DNA of 64,000 nt from Batillaria attramentaria (GCA_018292915.2 JACVVK020000095.1:1221001-1285000); one strand, 5' to 3'; numbered from the stretch's first letter, positions 11,501-37,454 are shown. The notes: generated by a model not told the origin, from the sequence alone. Numbers and translations: made by a program.

Positions 11501-13646
11501 TGCTTCCTGTCATAAATATCCTGGCATTCACCAGGCCCATGAACTAATCCAACTGTGGTGCCGGCCTCGTAATCATCCACATCATGAGATGCGTCATAAC
11601 AAGAGACGCACATTGGTTGCTGTTGGGGGGATCCTGCAGAGTATTCAGTTGTGTACTAATGTAGTATGTTGTAGAGGTTATAATTGTTGTTATTGTTGTT
11701 GTATTTCAGGCATTATCTCTGTGCCCGTCCACTTCAAACTTCCAGGAGCTCACCATGCTTCAACCTTCAGCAAGGCATTAGCTGCCAAGGTAGGGGTCTG
11801 CAGTTTAGAAGTAGCAGGCAAGCAAACAAACAAACAGCAACAACAGAGCAAATCAATTTTGAACCAGCAAAGGTAGTTCAGAATATTCCGTTGTCAGGAT
11901 CACCAGGCTTAATGGAGCTAATGCTACCATTTTTATGCTCACAGATAGTTCGGTTTTTGTGGTATCTGTCGTCACACCACTTAGACACCTGGACAGTGAC
12001 AGCATCTGTTATGCTGGCACTGTGCCAACGGAAGTGTACTCGATGATGCAGCGACCACACTGAGCGCTCCAGTAAATTAACAACACTCAAACTAAGTCAT
12101 AGAGGTTGAAAGTTCGACCGCTGGCACAAAGTGTAAACAACTTTGAACAAGAGCTGTGCTAACTATCAAGATAGAGTATTTGGAGCATACAGGTACAGTC
12201 ATAAGCGAAACTGTTCCAAAACATAAGTTGGCTTAGCAAAGATGGTGTTAACCCGTTTAACTGAAAGGTCTCACACGATGAACTAAGTGAAGAAACACAC
12301 ACACACGCACACACACACACATACACACACACACACAAACACACACACACAGACACTGGAGACAGTTTGATAGGATGCCATCGGCCTTTTAAATTTATAT
12401 TCACAGAATGAGCTGCTCGACTTCATCCGGAAACAGCGCAGCAAGACCTCCCAGGGCTTTGTCAAACGCATTGAAGAGGTGGTGTCCAAAGAGGAGGACG
12501 TGTTGGTCAACAATCATCTACTGCTGTTTACATCGGCACTTGTGCCCAAGGGATTGTCCTCGCTGCTGACTTCCGCTGCCATTGAAGTTGGCAAGCCAGA
12601 AACTGTGAGTGAGATGATAAGGATGTGTGCAAGATGTTCAAGTATTACCAGTGCTCAGTATAGTTCGCCAGCTAGGGGGTGCGAATGTATACCAGTTATA
12701 TTCATGGGGAGCAAATATACTTCATTTCTCTACTCAGTGCCTCACCCTTTGGTCTGGTCAACTCTCGTGATATTGCCGTGCTATTTTCATCAAAAGTCTT
12801 GTTTCAGGAAAGCGAAACGGTTACAAATTGCGACAGTGACTATGCACGCACATATTTCCTCACCATCTGATGGCTTCATTTGTTTAATGCGTTCGTTTTA
12901 GTTAAATTCATTTAAAGAAGTTAGCTGTCATGTGACTTCAGCTCGTGAGACCCAAATCCAGGATACATTTGAACCCCGTCCCGCACAGCTGGGGTACATT
13001 TGCTGCCCCTGCAAATGACTGGTATACATTTGCGCCCCCTAACAGGCAGACTACAGCAACTGAGGATTACTAGAAAGTTCATTCAATCTCCAAACGCTAT
13101 GGGTGTGCACCCTTAGTTTGGCGTCTGGTGTTTGGAGTGTCACAATGTCAGGTGCGACTGCCCCATGGCAGTGTCATCCTTTGCGCTTGTGCATGTCCGT
13201 TTGCTTTCATTGCGACACGCAGTATTTAAGTGTGATTTAGTTCGGTGATTTAGAAAAAATCTTCGCCCATGCAAATGCATTAGCAACACCACCAATAATA
13301 ATAATAATAATGTAATAATAATGATAAAAGTAATAAAAATAATGTGTCATTCATTCATGCTTGTGTGGAAATTGTTATTAAAAGGCTAGCATGCGTCTGC
13401 TGCAGGTGGGGTCATTTGCGTGTTTTTTTGTGTGTGTTGTTCATTGTCTCGTGGTATTGTTTCTCTCGTTGAAGCTGCATCTCCAGAGGGAGTTGAGAAC
13501 CAACCCACAGGTCAAGCACAGCATCTACAAGGAAATTCAGCGCCTCTACCCACCATTCTTAGGTGGACGCAGACTGGTTAGAAAGGTAACAAGACTGTCA
13601 GCGCAGACACACCGCTGCACAGACCTAAGCACAGACACGTGCGCGT

Positions 13647-13688
<42 letters not shown>

Positions 13689-15590
13689 AAACACACACAC
13701 AGATGCACACATGCACACACACATTACCAAGAAAGATGATACAACTACAAGGTAAAGCTTGCATTCATTGTCAGCTGTTGTGTACACTTTGTGCCAGCAG
13801 TCAAGTTAGTTAGTTAGTTATTTAGGGCTTAACGCCGCGCAAGCAACAAAGGCTAATTCGCGGCTCATGAAAGTCCCTTCCTGCCAGGTCCTATAAAACA
13901 TAAAAATTCCCACTTTAAAACAAGATGTAAATAAATATGAAAAATCTATCGGGTCTTAAAAAAAAAAAAAAAAAAAAAATGGGTGGTCAGTGAAAGACTG
14001 AATGTTTGAAGTCTATAATTTATAGAACAGGTTGACCTCTTTCAGGAAACTGAAGATGCAGTCAAACATTCAAATTCAGCGACTGTTGTTACACTACTGG
14101 AGCACCCAGTGTGGTCGCCACATCTTCTAGTATGCTCTTGTTGGCTTAGTGCCAGCATGACAGACACTGTCACTGTCCAGGTGTCTAAGTGGTGTGATGA
14201 TAGATACCACGAAAACAGCTCAGAATGATCTGTGAGCATAAAAATTGTAGTGTTAGCCCCTTTAATATAATATGACTTAAAATTGTAACTGATGTTGCTG
14301 GACGGTGTGAATGTCGACAGGATTGTATTGTGGATGGATACAAAGTACCAGCAGGTCATGCTGTGGTCTTCATGACGTACCCGGCACAACGTGACCCACA
14401 GGTTTACATAGAGCCTGACCAGTTCAACTATCGACGATGGATGGCTGATACGTAAGTCAACCCTTACACTATTTTTGAGAATTTTTTTTTATGTTATTTT
14501 TTTAATGGTATATTCCTTGGCTTTGCATGTAGAACAGTCATCTTTCTTCATTTGTTAAACAATTGGTGCTTTCTGCAATTTTGCTGCGGTGTTTCAAGCT
14601 GTCTGATGCCAGTGTGTCAGCTGCAGATTAAAAAAAAAAAAAAAGAAGAAGAAAAAAAACGAAAGAAAAATTAAAAGCCTGCAACATGTTGATTTTGCAG
14701 TGGTTGTGGAGTTTGTGTATAAGCGGATTGGTAAATATTGTTTTGTTTCCCATGAAACAGGCCTGTCACAGAAGAGAACCTGTTTGCCTTTGGATATGGT
14801 CCACGTGGATGTATCGGCCAACAACTGGTCTGGAACATAATTGATGTAAGTGCACTTCTTCCCCAGCCCCTGTATTATGTTTGTTTGTTTTTGTTTTTTG
14901 GTTGAAGCCTCTGCTGTGTACTTGTGTACAGGGAAGGTGAGGGAAGCAGACCTTGTGCCGTGAGTAGCGGCGAGCGCAGGTTTGTGAATGCCTGATCCAA
15001 TGCAGCAAAGTTGTAACATAGTCACAATGACCAAATGGAGCATGTTACTTCATTTGCACACACGGGGAGCTGGGATAGCGGAATGGTAGAGCATTGGACT
15101 CTCAATGCTCGGGGTCATAAGTTCGAGTCCCGGCTGGGGCCAAATATTTGTGCTGGCCTTTTTCTCGTTGCCCCATCTTTGTTATCACCCTTATGTGGTG
15201 AAAAAGGACGTTAAATTCTCAAACACCCACCCCACCCCCTCGTTTGCACACACAGAGTTCGAGCATCAAAAGTGACTCTTCTTCCGCACTGTCAGCTTGC
15301 ATTTGGCTGCTTCACATCTAGTTAGAGTTGCATCCCTTGTAATATGTCAATTTGACCTTGTGTGCGTGTTCTTGCAGACGGTGATGAACGAGCTGTTGAC
15401 ACACTACCAGTGGGAGTTGTTGGACGGGCAAAATCTGACCCACAAGTACCTGCCCGTCTCGCGGCCCAAGGGCTCCATCATGGCTTTCATGCGCAAGCGA
15501 GCCTCTTGTCCGTGTAGCGGCTCTGTCGACCATGAGTCATGCTGCTGCCAGGTGGGAGGCTCTTCTGATGCAAAGTCACAAAAAGTATGA
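8522..15590 (+). CDS. Cytochrome P450, divergent, 421 aa, ten coding exons
   Basis: A haem-thiolate enzyme. Exons: 8522-8711, 9621-9705, 10177-10212, 10538-10674, 11710-11789, 12407-12604, 13475-13585, 14321-14451, 14761-14845, 15378-15590. All junctions are GT-AG and phases join cleanly (1266 nt with stop). The start is supported by an in-frame TGA at 8477-8479 and the context ACCATGG. K-helix ExxR is E262-IQR; the PERF-like motif is DQFNYRRW; the haem loop is FGYGPRGCIG, with ligand Cys340. Oddities: the N-terminus starts MAHVPGHVGFPLLGD with no membrane anchor; the I-helix reads LLLFTSALVPKGLSSLL where A-G-x-D/E-T-T is expected; the segment between I- and K-helix is short, which helps explain the low total length. 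The C-terminus is Cys- and Ser-rich (CPCSGS, CCCQ). Membership of the superfamily is certain; the family is not. Missing acid-alcohol residues would fit a peroxygenase- or CYP74-type enzyme that does not activate O2. Confidence 0.9.
10752..10918 (+). mobile_element. SINE family B, diverged copy
   Basis: In P450 intron 4. The head 'attgaatggtataagagtg' and the body 'tgccccatcgttaatatcaccc' match the family, but with many substitutions, so it is an older copy. Confidence 0.8.
10940..11262 (+). mobile_element. SINE family C, 5'-truncated copy
   Basis: Lacks the tRNA head. It carries the central 'gttctctccgggtactccgg' domain and the tail 'ctttgagccgattc', ending in ATT repeats. The full-length relative is at 18203-18590. 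Confidence 0.85.
11280..11612 (-). mobile_element. SINE family A, head-truncated, with small internal inverted duplication
   Basis: Directly follows the family C copy. The segment around 'gctgggacagtctttattatgcatg' is partly repeated in inverted form (near 11350-11420). Confidence 0.8.
11880..12270. repeat. Interspersed ~400-bp MITE-like repeat R, copy 1
   Basis: In P450 intron 5. Shares 'ccacttagacacctggaca' and 'cagcatctgttatgctggca' with copies at 14045-14275 and 36890-37325 (opposite strand). Fragments occur at 19150-19215, 43583-43640 and 46550-46770. The ends carry an imperfect inverted repeat of type TTAAAYGRGCT. Confidence 0.75.
12294..12355. repeat. (CA)n microsatellite
   Basis: CA run with single-base interruptions, about 50 bp before the acceptor of P450 exon 6. 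Confidence 0.93.
12673..13041. mobile_element. Tc1/mariner-type MITE with TA target duplication
   Basis: The terminal inverted repeats (~46 bp, about 80% alike) begin GGGGGTGCGAATGTATACC at 12675 and end as the complement of GGGGGCGCAAATGTATACC at 13039. A TA dinucleotide flanks both ends. Non-coding, inside P450 intron 6. Confidence 0.8.
13646..13725. repeat. (CA)n microsatellite
   Basis: CA run 60 bp after the donor of P450 exon 7. Confidence 0.95.
14045..14275. repeat. MITE-like repeat R, copy 2 (opposite orientation)
   Basis: Contains 'gtccaggtgtctaagtggtg' and 'gatagataccacgaaaaca'. Lies in P450 intron 7, just before exon 8. Confidence 0.75.
14761..14845 (+). CDS. P450 haem-binding exon
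   Basis: Exon 9 of the P450 gene encodes residues 323-351, including F-G-Y-G-P-R-G-C-I-G (consensus FxxGxRxCxG) and the start of the L-helix. Acceptor ATGAAACAG|G, donor GAT|GTAAGT. Confidence 0.93.
15064..15242 (+). mobile_element. SINE family B, intact with 11-bp target duplication
   Basis: TTTGCACACAC flanks the copy at 15053-15063 and 15243-15253. tRNA-like head 'gggatagcggaatggtagag', B box 'agttcgagtcccgg', tail of CACCC repeats. In P450 intron 9. Confidence 0.9.
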
Positions 15591-15703
15591 AGTGAATACT
15601 GCAGTTTGGATTTAAGGAAAATGTGACTTTTGAAAAATGTCTGCTGTACAAGTACTTAAGTTGTGGAAGCGTTTTTTTCTTGAGACTTTGTGAAGGTTGG
15701 CTC

Positions 15704-15705
<2 letters not shown>

Positions 15706-15754
<49 letters not shown>
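15706..15754. repeat. (TG)n microsatellite in P450 3' region
   Basis: About 24 TG units, 115 bp after the P450 stop codon. A shorter TG/GA run lies at 16141-16184. Confidence 0.95.
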
Positions 15755-15758
<4 letters not shown>

Positions 15759-16136
15759 TTTTTTTTTTTAATGTCTCAACGGTTTGTTGCATATCGTTTT
15801 GAACTGGTGTTGTGGTTTTTATTTGTTTGTTCTTTTCTTTCAAATTATGGGTACCAGTATGCTCCATTTTCCTAAGCATTTCTTAAAGAGCTTGTCCACA
15901 TATATATATATGTCTACACATGTACCAATGGTTGTTGACTGCATGTTCATTTATGTAGCACGTCTGTTATCTAACCCAGCTGTGAAAATCTCCATGGATG
16001 TTCATGCGTTAGAGTAGACCTGTGTACATGGGCTCATTGCGACAGATCAAGATGAATAATGCTCTGGTGATTATTGTTTTTCAAATATTTACTGCCTTTT
16101 TGTCCAGGTCTCTTGTTGATCATTTTGTGTATTAAG

Positions 16137-16184
<48 letters not shown>

Positions 16185-17260
16185 TTTTACCAAATATGAC
16201 TTTGTTGTGTTATTTGTGTATTGTTTGTTTGGGTTTTTCGGTGTTTTTTATTTTTGGCTGTTGTAAGTTTAGCCAAAGTGGATAAATGCTCAGATAACAT
16301 CTGAATGAATCTCCTTTTTTTCATTCCTTTGCTACACTTTTGCAATGAGTAACTGAAAGTTTTTACAAGCTGCAGCTCTCTTTGAAATTTATGCAATTCC
16401 TGGATGTCTTATTGTGTTCCTTTTGTGATGCGGTTTGTGAGTAGGAGCAGCATTCTCTAAACTTGTTGCACGTACCTCTGTGGCTTCAGCAGCTTTGCTG
16501 ATTGTGATTACAGGAACAGTTTTAACATTTTCTTAGGCAAGTATTATGTCTAAAATATTCATATATGTACATTATCACATTTTAAATATTCATATATAGA
16601 GAGAGAGAGAGTGAGACGGAGAGAGAGTTTTCACAATGAGGTGCCCCCGATTATGGAAAATACACCACATGAGTCGTTGATTTCGTCCCAAAAAAGTTTA
16701 TAAACGAGCAGTTCTTTGGTCAAAATCTTCAACAAGTGTCGTGTATTTTACGTAATCGGGCTGCAGTTCTGTTGTTACAGATCTGTACAGAACTGACCAA
16801 TACTTTGTCTGTGTTAAGTCATAATCAGAGTTGAGATTAATGAGGCCAACTGATTGATATTTTCCCTATAGACACACCGAGAATGTGCACTGTATGTTAA
16901 TGTTCAGGATATTTTATTGCACGCCTATATAATCTGGTTCGGCGTGTGTCTGTGGCAGCGTGTGTTTATAGCGTGGTTCTGACTCGCCTCTATAAAGTGT
17001 GTAGCCTGAGCTTTTTTTCTCCCTCTCTCTCACTCATTTGAAATTCCTTCAACCAGATTTCAGTCCTTCCAGTTTTCCATTAAAAAAATAAAAATTGTTA
17101 TTTATAAGGTTCATTCCTGACAGCAAACCTGCATTGGGTATTCTTGCATTCTCATGTAGGCATGCAGCTCCCAGTTCTTGTATTTGTAACTCTCAAAAGC
17201 CCATGCAGTAATTGCTATTTTACTTGAAGCAAAGACCGTAGTTATATACGGTCTTTGCTT
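16185..17260. other. P450 3' flank, no further gene seen
   Basis: AT-rich, with short GA runs near 16600. May be 3' UTR of the P450 transcript; nothing else recognised. Confidence 0.4.
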
Positions 17261-17261
17261 G

Positions 17262-17441
17262 AAGTCTGTAGATCACTATGAGCCACTTCAAGCCACTATT
17301 ATCCAATCTGCAGCGGTCTCGGACCTAGCCGGGGAGACCCACGCCTTGCGTAATAGTGGCTTGAAGTGGCTTCTACTGGTGTACAGTGGCTTGTTCTGTG
17401 GAGGGCAGAGAGTGGTCAGGCTCGGGCTCTGAAGAGTTAAT
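17262..17441 (+). mobile_element. Hairpin MITE (family H), copy 1
   Basis: Contains the internal inverted pair AGCCACTTCAAGCCACTATT ... AATAGTGGCTTGAAGTGGCT and ends near 'ctctgaagagttaa'. Relatives: 25980-26200 (-), 39066-39285 (-), 51016-51200 (+), 61400-61621 (+). Confidence 0.8.
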
Positions 17442-18202
17442 GTCCCCTCCCCTCAACCCCCACCCACCCCCAGTCCTCCCTCCTCCCACCTCCCTCAGCC
17501 TCCCTCCATCCCCACTGGCTGCTGTTTTCCTTATTTTTCACTTCACTCCTGTGGAAAATGAAGACTTACAGTTGTGATTTACTGACCACCACCATCAACA
17601 GCAGCAGCAGCAGCAGCAACTCCACAAAAACAGCAACAACACAAGGCTGGCAGCATGTTGTTGTGAAGTTTGAATCTCACTGTGTGTGCATTTTACCATT
17701 GTCTCGTACTCATGATTTAATACTCTAGATTCACTTCTGATTTACTTTCTCACGCACTTTGCAGTGTCTGTTGTTGGGTCTTTCGTTTGTTTGTTTTGTT
17801 TGTTTGTTGTTGTGTGTGTGTGTGTTTGAGAGAGAGTGGTTGAGATTATGATAGTGTGATGTGTGATGATTTTTTTTTTTTTTTTTTTTTTGTTGGGGTG
17901 GAGCAGTTGGGAGAGAGAGGGGAGGGTGATGATGGCTTAAAGATTGGAAGGATGTTTTAAATTTAAGTCATATCGCTTGTTTTCCATACATTTTATTCTT
18001 CTTTTTTTTTATTTTTTTTTTTTAGATATTTGTAAGTACTAAGTAGACTTCATTCTTTCTCCCTGAACAGGTTGCAGTCTGTTGTTCTGTTGATTTCATT
18101 CTAGACATGCTACCGTTTAAACACCACCATCTGTCATAACCACCTGCAGTGCAACATCACCAGTCTCCCACACAAACATGTTTTTATTTTGAAGTAGTGT
18201 CA

Positions 18203-18590
18203 AGGGGCAGTCGGTGGTCTAGTGGGTAAGACTTAGTCACCAATGCGAGGGGTCAGGTTCGAACCCCACTCAGGGTGAAGAATTTTTCTTCCTTGTATGT
18301 GGAACCGTTCATTCGGGCCGACCGTCAGGGGTTCTCTCCGGGTACTCCAGCTTCCTCCCCCTCTGCTTTGGAAATGTTCAAAATAAACACAATTCTAAAA
18401 TTCGGAAACTTAAATTGCTGAGCTGGCCCTTCGCACCACGTGATTGCATTGTTTTCATGTCCAGTGTGTGAGAGAATGCGTGTGATTCACATGAGCGTGC
18501 GTGTTGGGGTTAGCTTGCGACGCTTTGAGCCAAATATTCGGGATAAAGCGCCAATATTAATGCGATTATTATTATTGTTATTATTATGTA
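18203..18590 (+). mobile_element. tRNA-derived SINE, family C, full length
   Basis: tRNA-like head (A box 'gtggtctagtgggtaaga', B box 'aggttcgaaccccac'), then a central domain 'gttctctccgggtactcc' and a tail 'cgctttgagccaaatattcg' ending in ATT repeats. The central domain also occurs in family D, and it recalls the shared domain of Meta-type SINEs (from memory, unchecked). Confidence 0.88.
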
Positions 18591-19433
18591 TTAACTCTTA
18601 CTTCTCTCTAAACACCAAGAGCTAGCGAGACAGTGGTGAGAAATTCTTTTTTTCTCTTCTCCCTGAAACAGGGTCTGTTGTGGAGGTGGTTAATATTCAC
18701 TCCTGAAATCCTGTCTTTTGTCTGCATATTTTTTTCACTATCAAAATGAAATGATTGTCAAGGGTTTTCCGGCATCATATATATATGAATACTGTCCATA
18801 TTTTTAATGATGTGATCTCGTGTCACTGCATACTAACTTATTGCAAATGATATGAATTCCTTTTTTCAACATCTTGTCTATGTTTTGTCCAGTTTATGTA
18901 AAGCTTTATTTAAGATGTATCAAGGTTGGACCGTAAGAGTTCAAGGGCACACTGTACTTATGGTGTGAAATTACAGTTGTGATTCGCGTCATTTTCTGGC
19001 CACAGAGTATTTTTTTAATCGTGTTCCATGTGTCTCTTTTATACACTTCAGAGATTCTCCATCATTTATCTCTTTTCTTCAGATTTGTCTTTTTATTTTT
19101 ATTTTTGCCTAACATTTTACCCTGATTAATTTGTTTTACGCTGAAAAAGCCACAGAAGTAGTCCGGAATATTCCATTCGCAGAGCCACCAGGGTTAAATT
19201 GCCTATTTTCCCTCACAGAACAATTTCACATTAATTTTATACAGCGGTCACACCAGAACGAAGCCTTGTTTACAGAACAAAGTACTACTTAATGATATTG
19301 ATATCGGTGCATTTTTGTGTTCTCCCTCAGTTGATTTTTTCTCTCTTTTTTTGTGTGCTATTCTTTCGAGTAATTGTACATGAGTTGATGAGTTCTGATT
19401 TGTCAGATTGTTTTACCTGACAGGACTACAGGA

Positions 19434-19460
19434 GTGTGTGTGTGTGTGTGTGTGTGTGTG

Positions 19461-19542
<82 letters not shown>

Positions 19543-19574
19543 TGTGTGTGTGTGTGTGTGTGCTTGTGTGTGTG

Positions 19575-19613
<39 letters not shown>

Positions 19614-19638
19614 TGTGTGTGTGTGTGTGTGTGTGTGC

Positions 19639-19684
<46 letters not shown>
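19434..19684. repeat. Long (TG)n array with periodic TGCT interruptions
   Basis: About 250 bp of TG, interrupted several times by 'tgtgctt' and once by 'tgtgctg'. Open frames across it are artefacts. Confidence 0.97.
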
Positions 19685-19685
<1 letters not shown>

Positions 19686-19994
19686 CTGCAATGCTCATTT
19701 TTTGTGTGGAAAGACTGTTGAGTCTAGGGTGCCTCATAGTTCACATAGCTGTATATGCACTGTTTTTATGCACTAGCATAACCTACACTTCACGTCTTAT
19801 ATCTTGTCTGTGACGAGTAGTTGGAAACTAGATTAAGCTAATTACCTCACTTTCTAAATACAATGTTGAAAGCAAGGACGGTTAGTGATTTTTCATATTT
19901 TCCAATCTTTTTCGTCTTTTGATTGTGGTGATGTGGTGGTACTCGTATTGCGAGTGTTACTGTCAGTTTTTAGTTGATTTAGGGTATTTTGACA

Positions 19995-20000
19995 AATAAA
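19995..20000 (+). terminator. Candidate polyadenylation signal for the P450 transcript
   Basis: AATAAA followed within 40 nt by a T/G-rich stretch ('gttttgttgttttctg'). It would imply a 3' UTR of about 4.4 kb, so an earlier signal may be used. Confidence 0.25.
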
Positions 20001-20145
20001 ATGTCTTGAACACAGTTTTGTTGTTTTCTGTTACATGTTGACTCATCTGTCATGGCAACCATAACGGGAAATGAGGACAAGTCCAGATCTGAATATACAT
20101 ATCTTATAAAAAATACTTCTATCTGAAACAGGAATAAAATTCTCT

Positions 20146-20184
<39 letters not shown>

Positions 20185-20940
20185 TTCAGTCTCTGTTTAC
20201 TGCCAGGATAAGACCAGGATGTGGCGTCCCCGATCACTCATGGGTTACCCGAACTACCTTGTAGGAATCTACTACAGTATACATGAAAAGTTGACATTCA
20301 GTCTCTTCACTCAATACACCCCACCCCCTCCAACCCCCAACTCTCTCAAAAAATCAAAACGCGACAACAAAACCCCACCAAAAGCAACAACAACAAACCA
20401 ATTGTCATATGCACAGACTTCAACATAAGAACCGTTCCATTTTCATACATTGTATCGTACCCAAAAATGCACATTGTTCAGTGCGATGAAAACTTATCAT
20501 AAATTAATTATGTACAAGAGTATTTTTAAATCTCATTGGGCAGCTGAGTGTCTGCGTCGCACAAAGATAAAACAACAGCAGACAAGGATTTATAGACTGA
20601 AAATATCTCCCACACTGTACTAGTGCATTACCTCTACGTCCCAGACAGAACATAGGCCGTTCAAGTACACAGGCATTTTTAGAATACATATAAATGGTAT
20701 TTCTCTGTTTTGTCCTCATTCATAAAATTGTTATCTTGGTAAACATTGAAACTCTTTCTCTGCTAGTATTCCGCCCCCCCCCCCCCCCCACACACACACA
20801 CATACACACACAAGAGAAGAACAAAAAAATCTTTTGACAAACCGTACTGAAAACACTCCTGCCAACAAAAACAACAACAACAACAGTAATAACAAGAACG
20901 GATGAAGCAACCATTAGCAACAACAGGAACTGAATCAAAA

Positions 20941-20964
20941 CACACATCGACACACACACACACT

Positions 20965-21002
<38 letters not shown>

Positions 21003-21023
21003 ACACACACACACACACACACA
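20941..21023. repeat. (CA)n microsatellite and C/A-rich low-complexity stretch
   Basis: CA runs flanked by ACAACA and CCCCAAAA low-complexity DNA reaching 21240, with a ~29-nt C run at 21211-21239. Probably 3' UTR or flank of the FRRS1-like gene. Confidence 0.9.
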
Positions 21024-21079
21024 TCTAAAAAGACACCCTCACCCCTAAAAAAATAAAAAATAAAATAAAATAAATATAA

Positions 21080-21085
21080 TTTAAT
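21080..21085 (-). terminator. Weak candidate polyadenylation signal of the FRRS1-like gene
   Basis: ATTAAA on the minus strand, 330 nt after the stop codon. I found no canonical AATAAA on this strand between 20000 and 21413. Confidence 0.2.
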
Positions 21086-21208
21086 ATAAAACCCCCAAAA
21101 CAAAAACAACAAGAACAACAAAAAGAAACAACAACCACCCCTTCCCCCAATAAACAACAACAACAAACCAACCAAAACCCCGAAAACCACCCCCCTCTCT
21201 CCTCCCCC

Positions 21209-21241
<33 letters not shown>

Positions 21242-21413
21242 CAAGAAAAAAGGGGAAAAAAGTCATGTGTCTGTGGAACGAGCACCGCTACAGCAACATC
21301 TTCATCCCTAGAAGTTTGAACACTGACTGTGGAGGTCACGTCACGAGTCAGCGACACATTTACAACTGGGGCAACGAGCTGGTAGTGGTCGTCGTGTCCA
21401 TGGTGGGGATGGT

Positions 21414-35391
<13,978 letters not shown>

Positions 35392-35454
35392 CCTTCACTC
35401 TGTGCTGGTCACTATAAGAGAAAAGAAGTCGGGTCATTATTGAGGCCCAAGAAC

Positions 35455-35950
35455 ATTTCGGCCATCCAGTGTTTGGTAAGTTACAAGAACGGTGCCAATT
35501 ACCTGTGATAACCACAGACTCATAACAAAGGATCCACGATTGAAAAGAAGTAGGAGAGAAGACATCAATTTATATCTGAAGCTCTCCAAAGTTTACGCCA
35601 GCGAGTCTTTGGAAATTCACAAGAGATGGTGTAGTTCGTTGTGACAGGGAACAACAATGGGTCGACGATTTGATTAAAAAAAACCCTGAAGAACAGAAGA
35701 CACCAGGCTAAAACTGAAGTTCAAGACCGTTTTGGACCAGCGAGTCTTCGGTAAGTTAGGAGAGCTGGAATATTGTTGAACGACTGCAGTGATACCGATG
35801 GACTGACGATGGAACAACAGTGGAATGACGACAAAGAAAAAAGAAGAAGAAGAGAAGATAGAAACCTTGGCTTGGGCCAACGAGTCGATTCAGTTCAACT
35901 AATTTCATTCTACATACATGCATTTTTACTATCCCTTGCGGGCAGTCATA
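35455..35950. repeat. Degenerate tandem repeat, ~138-bp period
   Basis: Units near 35464, 35599, 35740 and 35877 share 'ccagcgagtcttcggtaag'-like and 'acaacaatggg..gacgat'-like phrases. Lies just upstream of the FRRS1-like start codon. Confidence 0.6.
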
Positions 35951-36632
35951 GATGGGGCAGTAGTCGTTAATTTACAAGAGCAAATGACTGCAACGATAAT
36001 CAGAGAACATCACGAGATCAGGGATTGAAAAACATGTGATGTAAATTTATTTTGACTGATTTGCATAATTGTAGAATTGACAAACATGTACAATGTACAA
36101 AGCGCAAGACATTTTCACAGGTCCACTAAGTGTGCGAGGTGTAATGACGTATATGGAACTATGTTATTCTCCATAAACAGAGATAGTTACTGTGCTCCTG
36201 TACTGTAGAATTCACCTGCACCGGAGAATGATCACACCTCGTGACATTTGAGTGCGTCGTCTCGATATGTATGTAAGTTTACTCGAGGTGTTACCAACAC
36301 AGCTTCAACTCGTGTACAAAGCTTTCAGCGGTTGCTTTTGAAAACGGAAACTCAACGACCGTTGTCCGAACCACAAAGGACAACATTCGTCATGCACAGA
36401 CCGTCAACATTCAGATAATCAACATCGTCCGTATCACTGACCGCCCCGTAGACCAGTTTGCATCCTTTATCCAACGTTACATTTTGTTTTGTTTTGTTTT
36501 GTTTTGCTTTTCAAGTAGTGCCGGCCCACTCAGCCGCGAATCAGTCTTTGTGGCTTGCGCGGCTTTAAGCCTGAAAAAAAAAAAAAAAAAACACAACTCA
36601 TTTACTCACCCGTATCACTGGATTAGATATTA

Positions 36633-36815
36633 GCGGGTGGGTGGGTAAGTGAGTGTTTGGGAGTTTTACGTCCTTTTCCACCACGTATGGGTGATATCAA
36701 AGGCGGGACAACGAGAAAAACATGGCCAGTACAAATATTTGGCCCAAGCCGGGATTCGAACTCGCGACCCGAGCACTGAAAGTCCAACGCTCTACCATTC
36801 GGCTATCCCGGCTCG
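36633..36815 (-). mobile_element. SINE family B copy
   Basis: Starts 'gggtgggtgggtaagtgag', ends 'ggctatcccggctcg'. Short direct repeat TATTAGCG on both sides. Confidence 0.88.
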
Positions 36816-36889
36816 ACTATTAGCGACATATTCGACTGAGCCTAAATGATCAGAATAGCGGACTGCCAGAGTGTTAGTGAGTCATTTAG

Positions 36890-37325
36890 GGAATTTAAAC
36901 GGGCTCATTCCATTTTTGCTAAGTCAGCTTCTGTTTTGGAACAGTTTCGCTCGTGAGCGCCAGTGTACGTTCCAAATACTCTATCTTCATGATTGATACA
37001 GCTCTTAACGTGAAACAATATTGTTCACACTTTGCGCGAGCTGTCGAACATTCAAATTCCATGACTGTTGTTTCACTACTGGATTGCTCAGTGAGGTCGC
37101 CGCGTCATCGAGCACGCTTCTGTTGGCTCAGTGCCAGCATTACAGACGCTGTCAATGTCCAGGTGTCTAAGTGGTGTGATGATAGATACCACGAACAAAC
37201 GAAGGAGCGTTCTTTATTCCAGGCATAGGTACAAAACCCCTTGAGATTCTAAAGACTAGATACCACGAAAACAGTTCAGAACGATCTGTGAACATAAAAA
37301 TAGTAGCATTAGCTCATTTAAGCCG
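36890..37325. repeat. MITE-like repeat R, copy 3, with a 70-bp insertion
   Basis: Longest copy of the family. At 37188-37272 an extra ~70 bp lies between two copies of TAGATACCACGAA. Followed by a 'cgcgtaagcaacaaaggcta' fragment that recurs near 13840. Confidence 0.75.
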
Positions 37326-37370
37326 CGTAAGCAACAAAGGCTATTTCGCGGCTGAACCAGAGTGTAAGTT

Positions 37371-37374
<4 letters not shown>

Positions 37375-37454
<80 letters not shown>
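37375..37454. repeat. (CA)n microsatellite
   Basis: Pure CA run of 80 nt. Confidence 0.95.

Noticed and set aside
19413..19813. Long Thr-His or Cys-Val frames over dinucleotide arrays (here and at about 30 other sites)
   Set aside because: Pure translation of (CA)n or (TG)n; no real protein signal.
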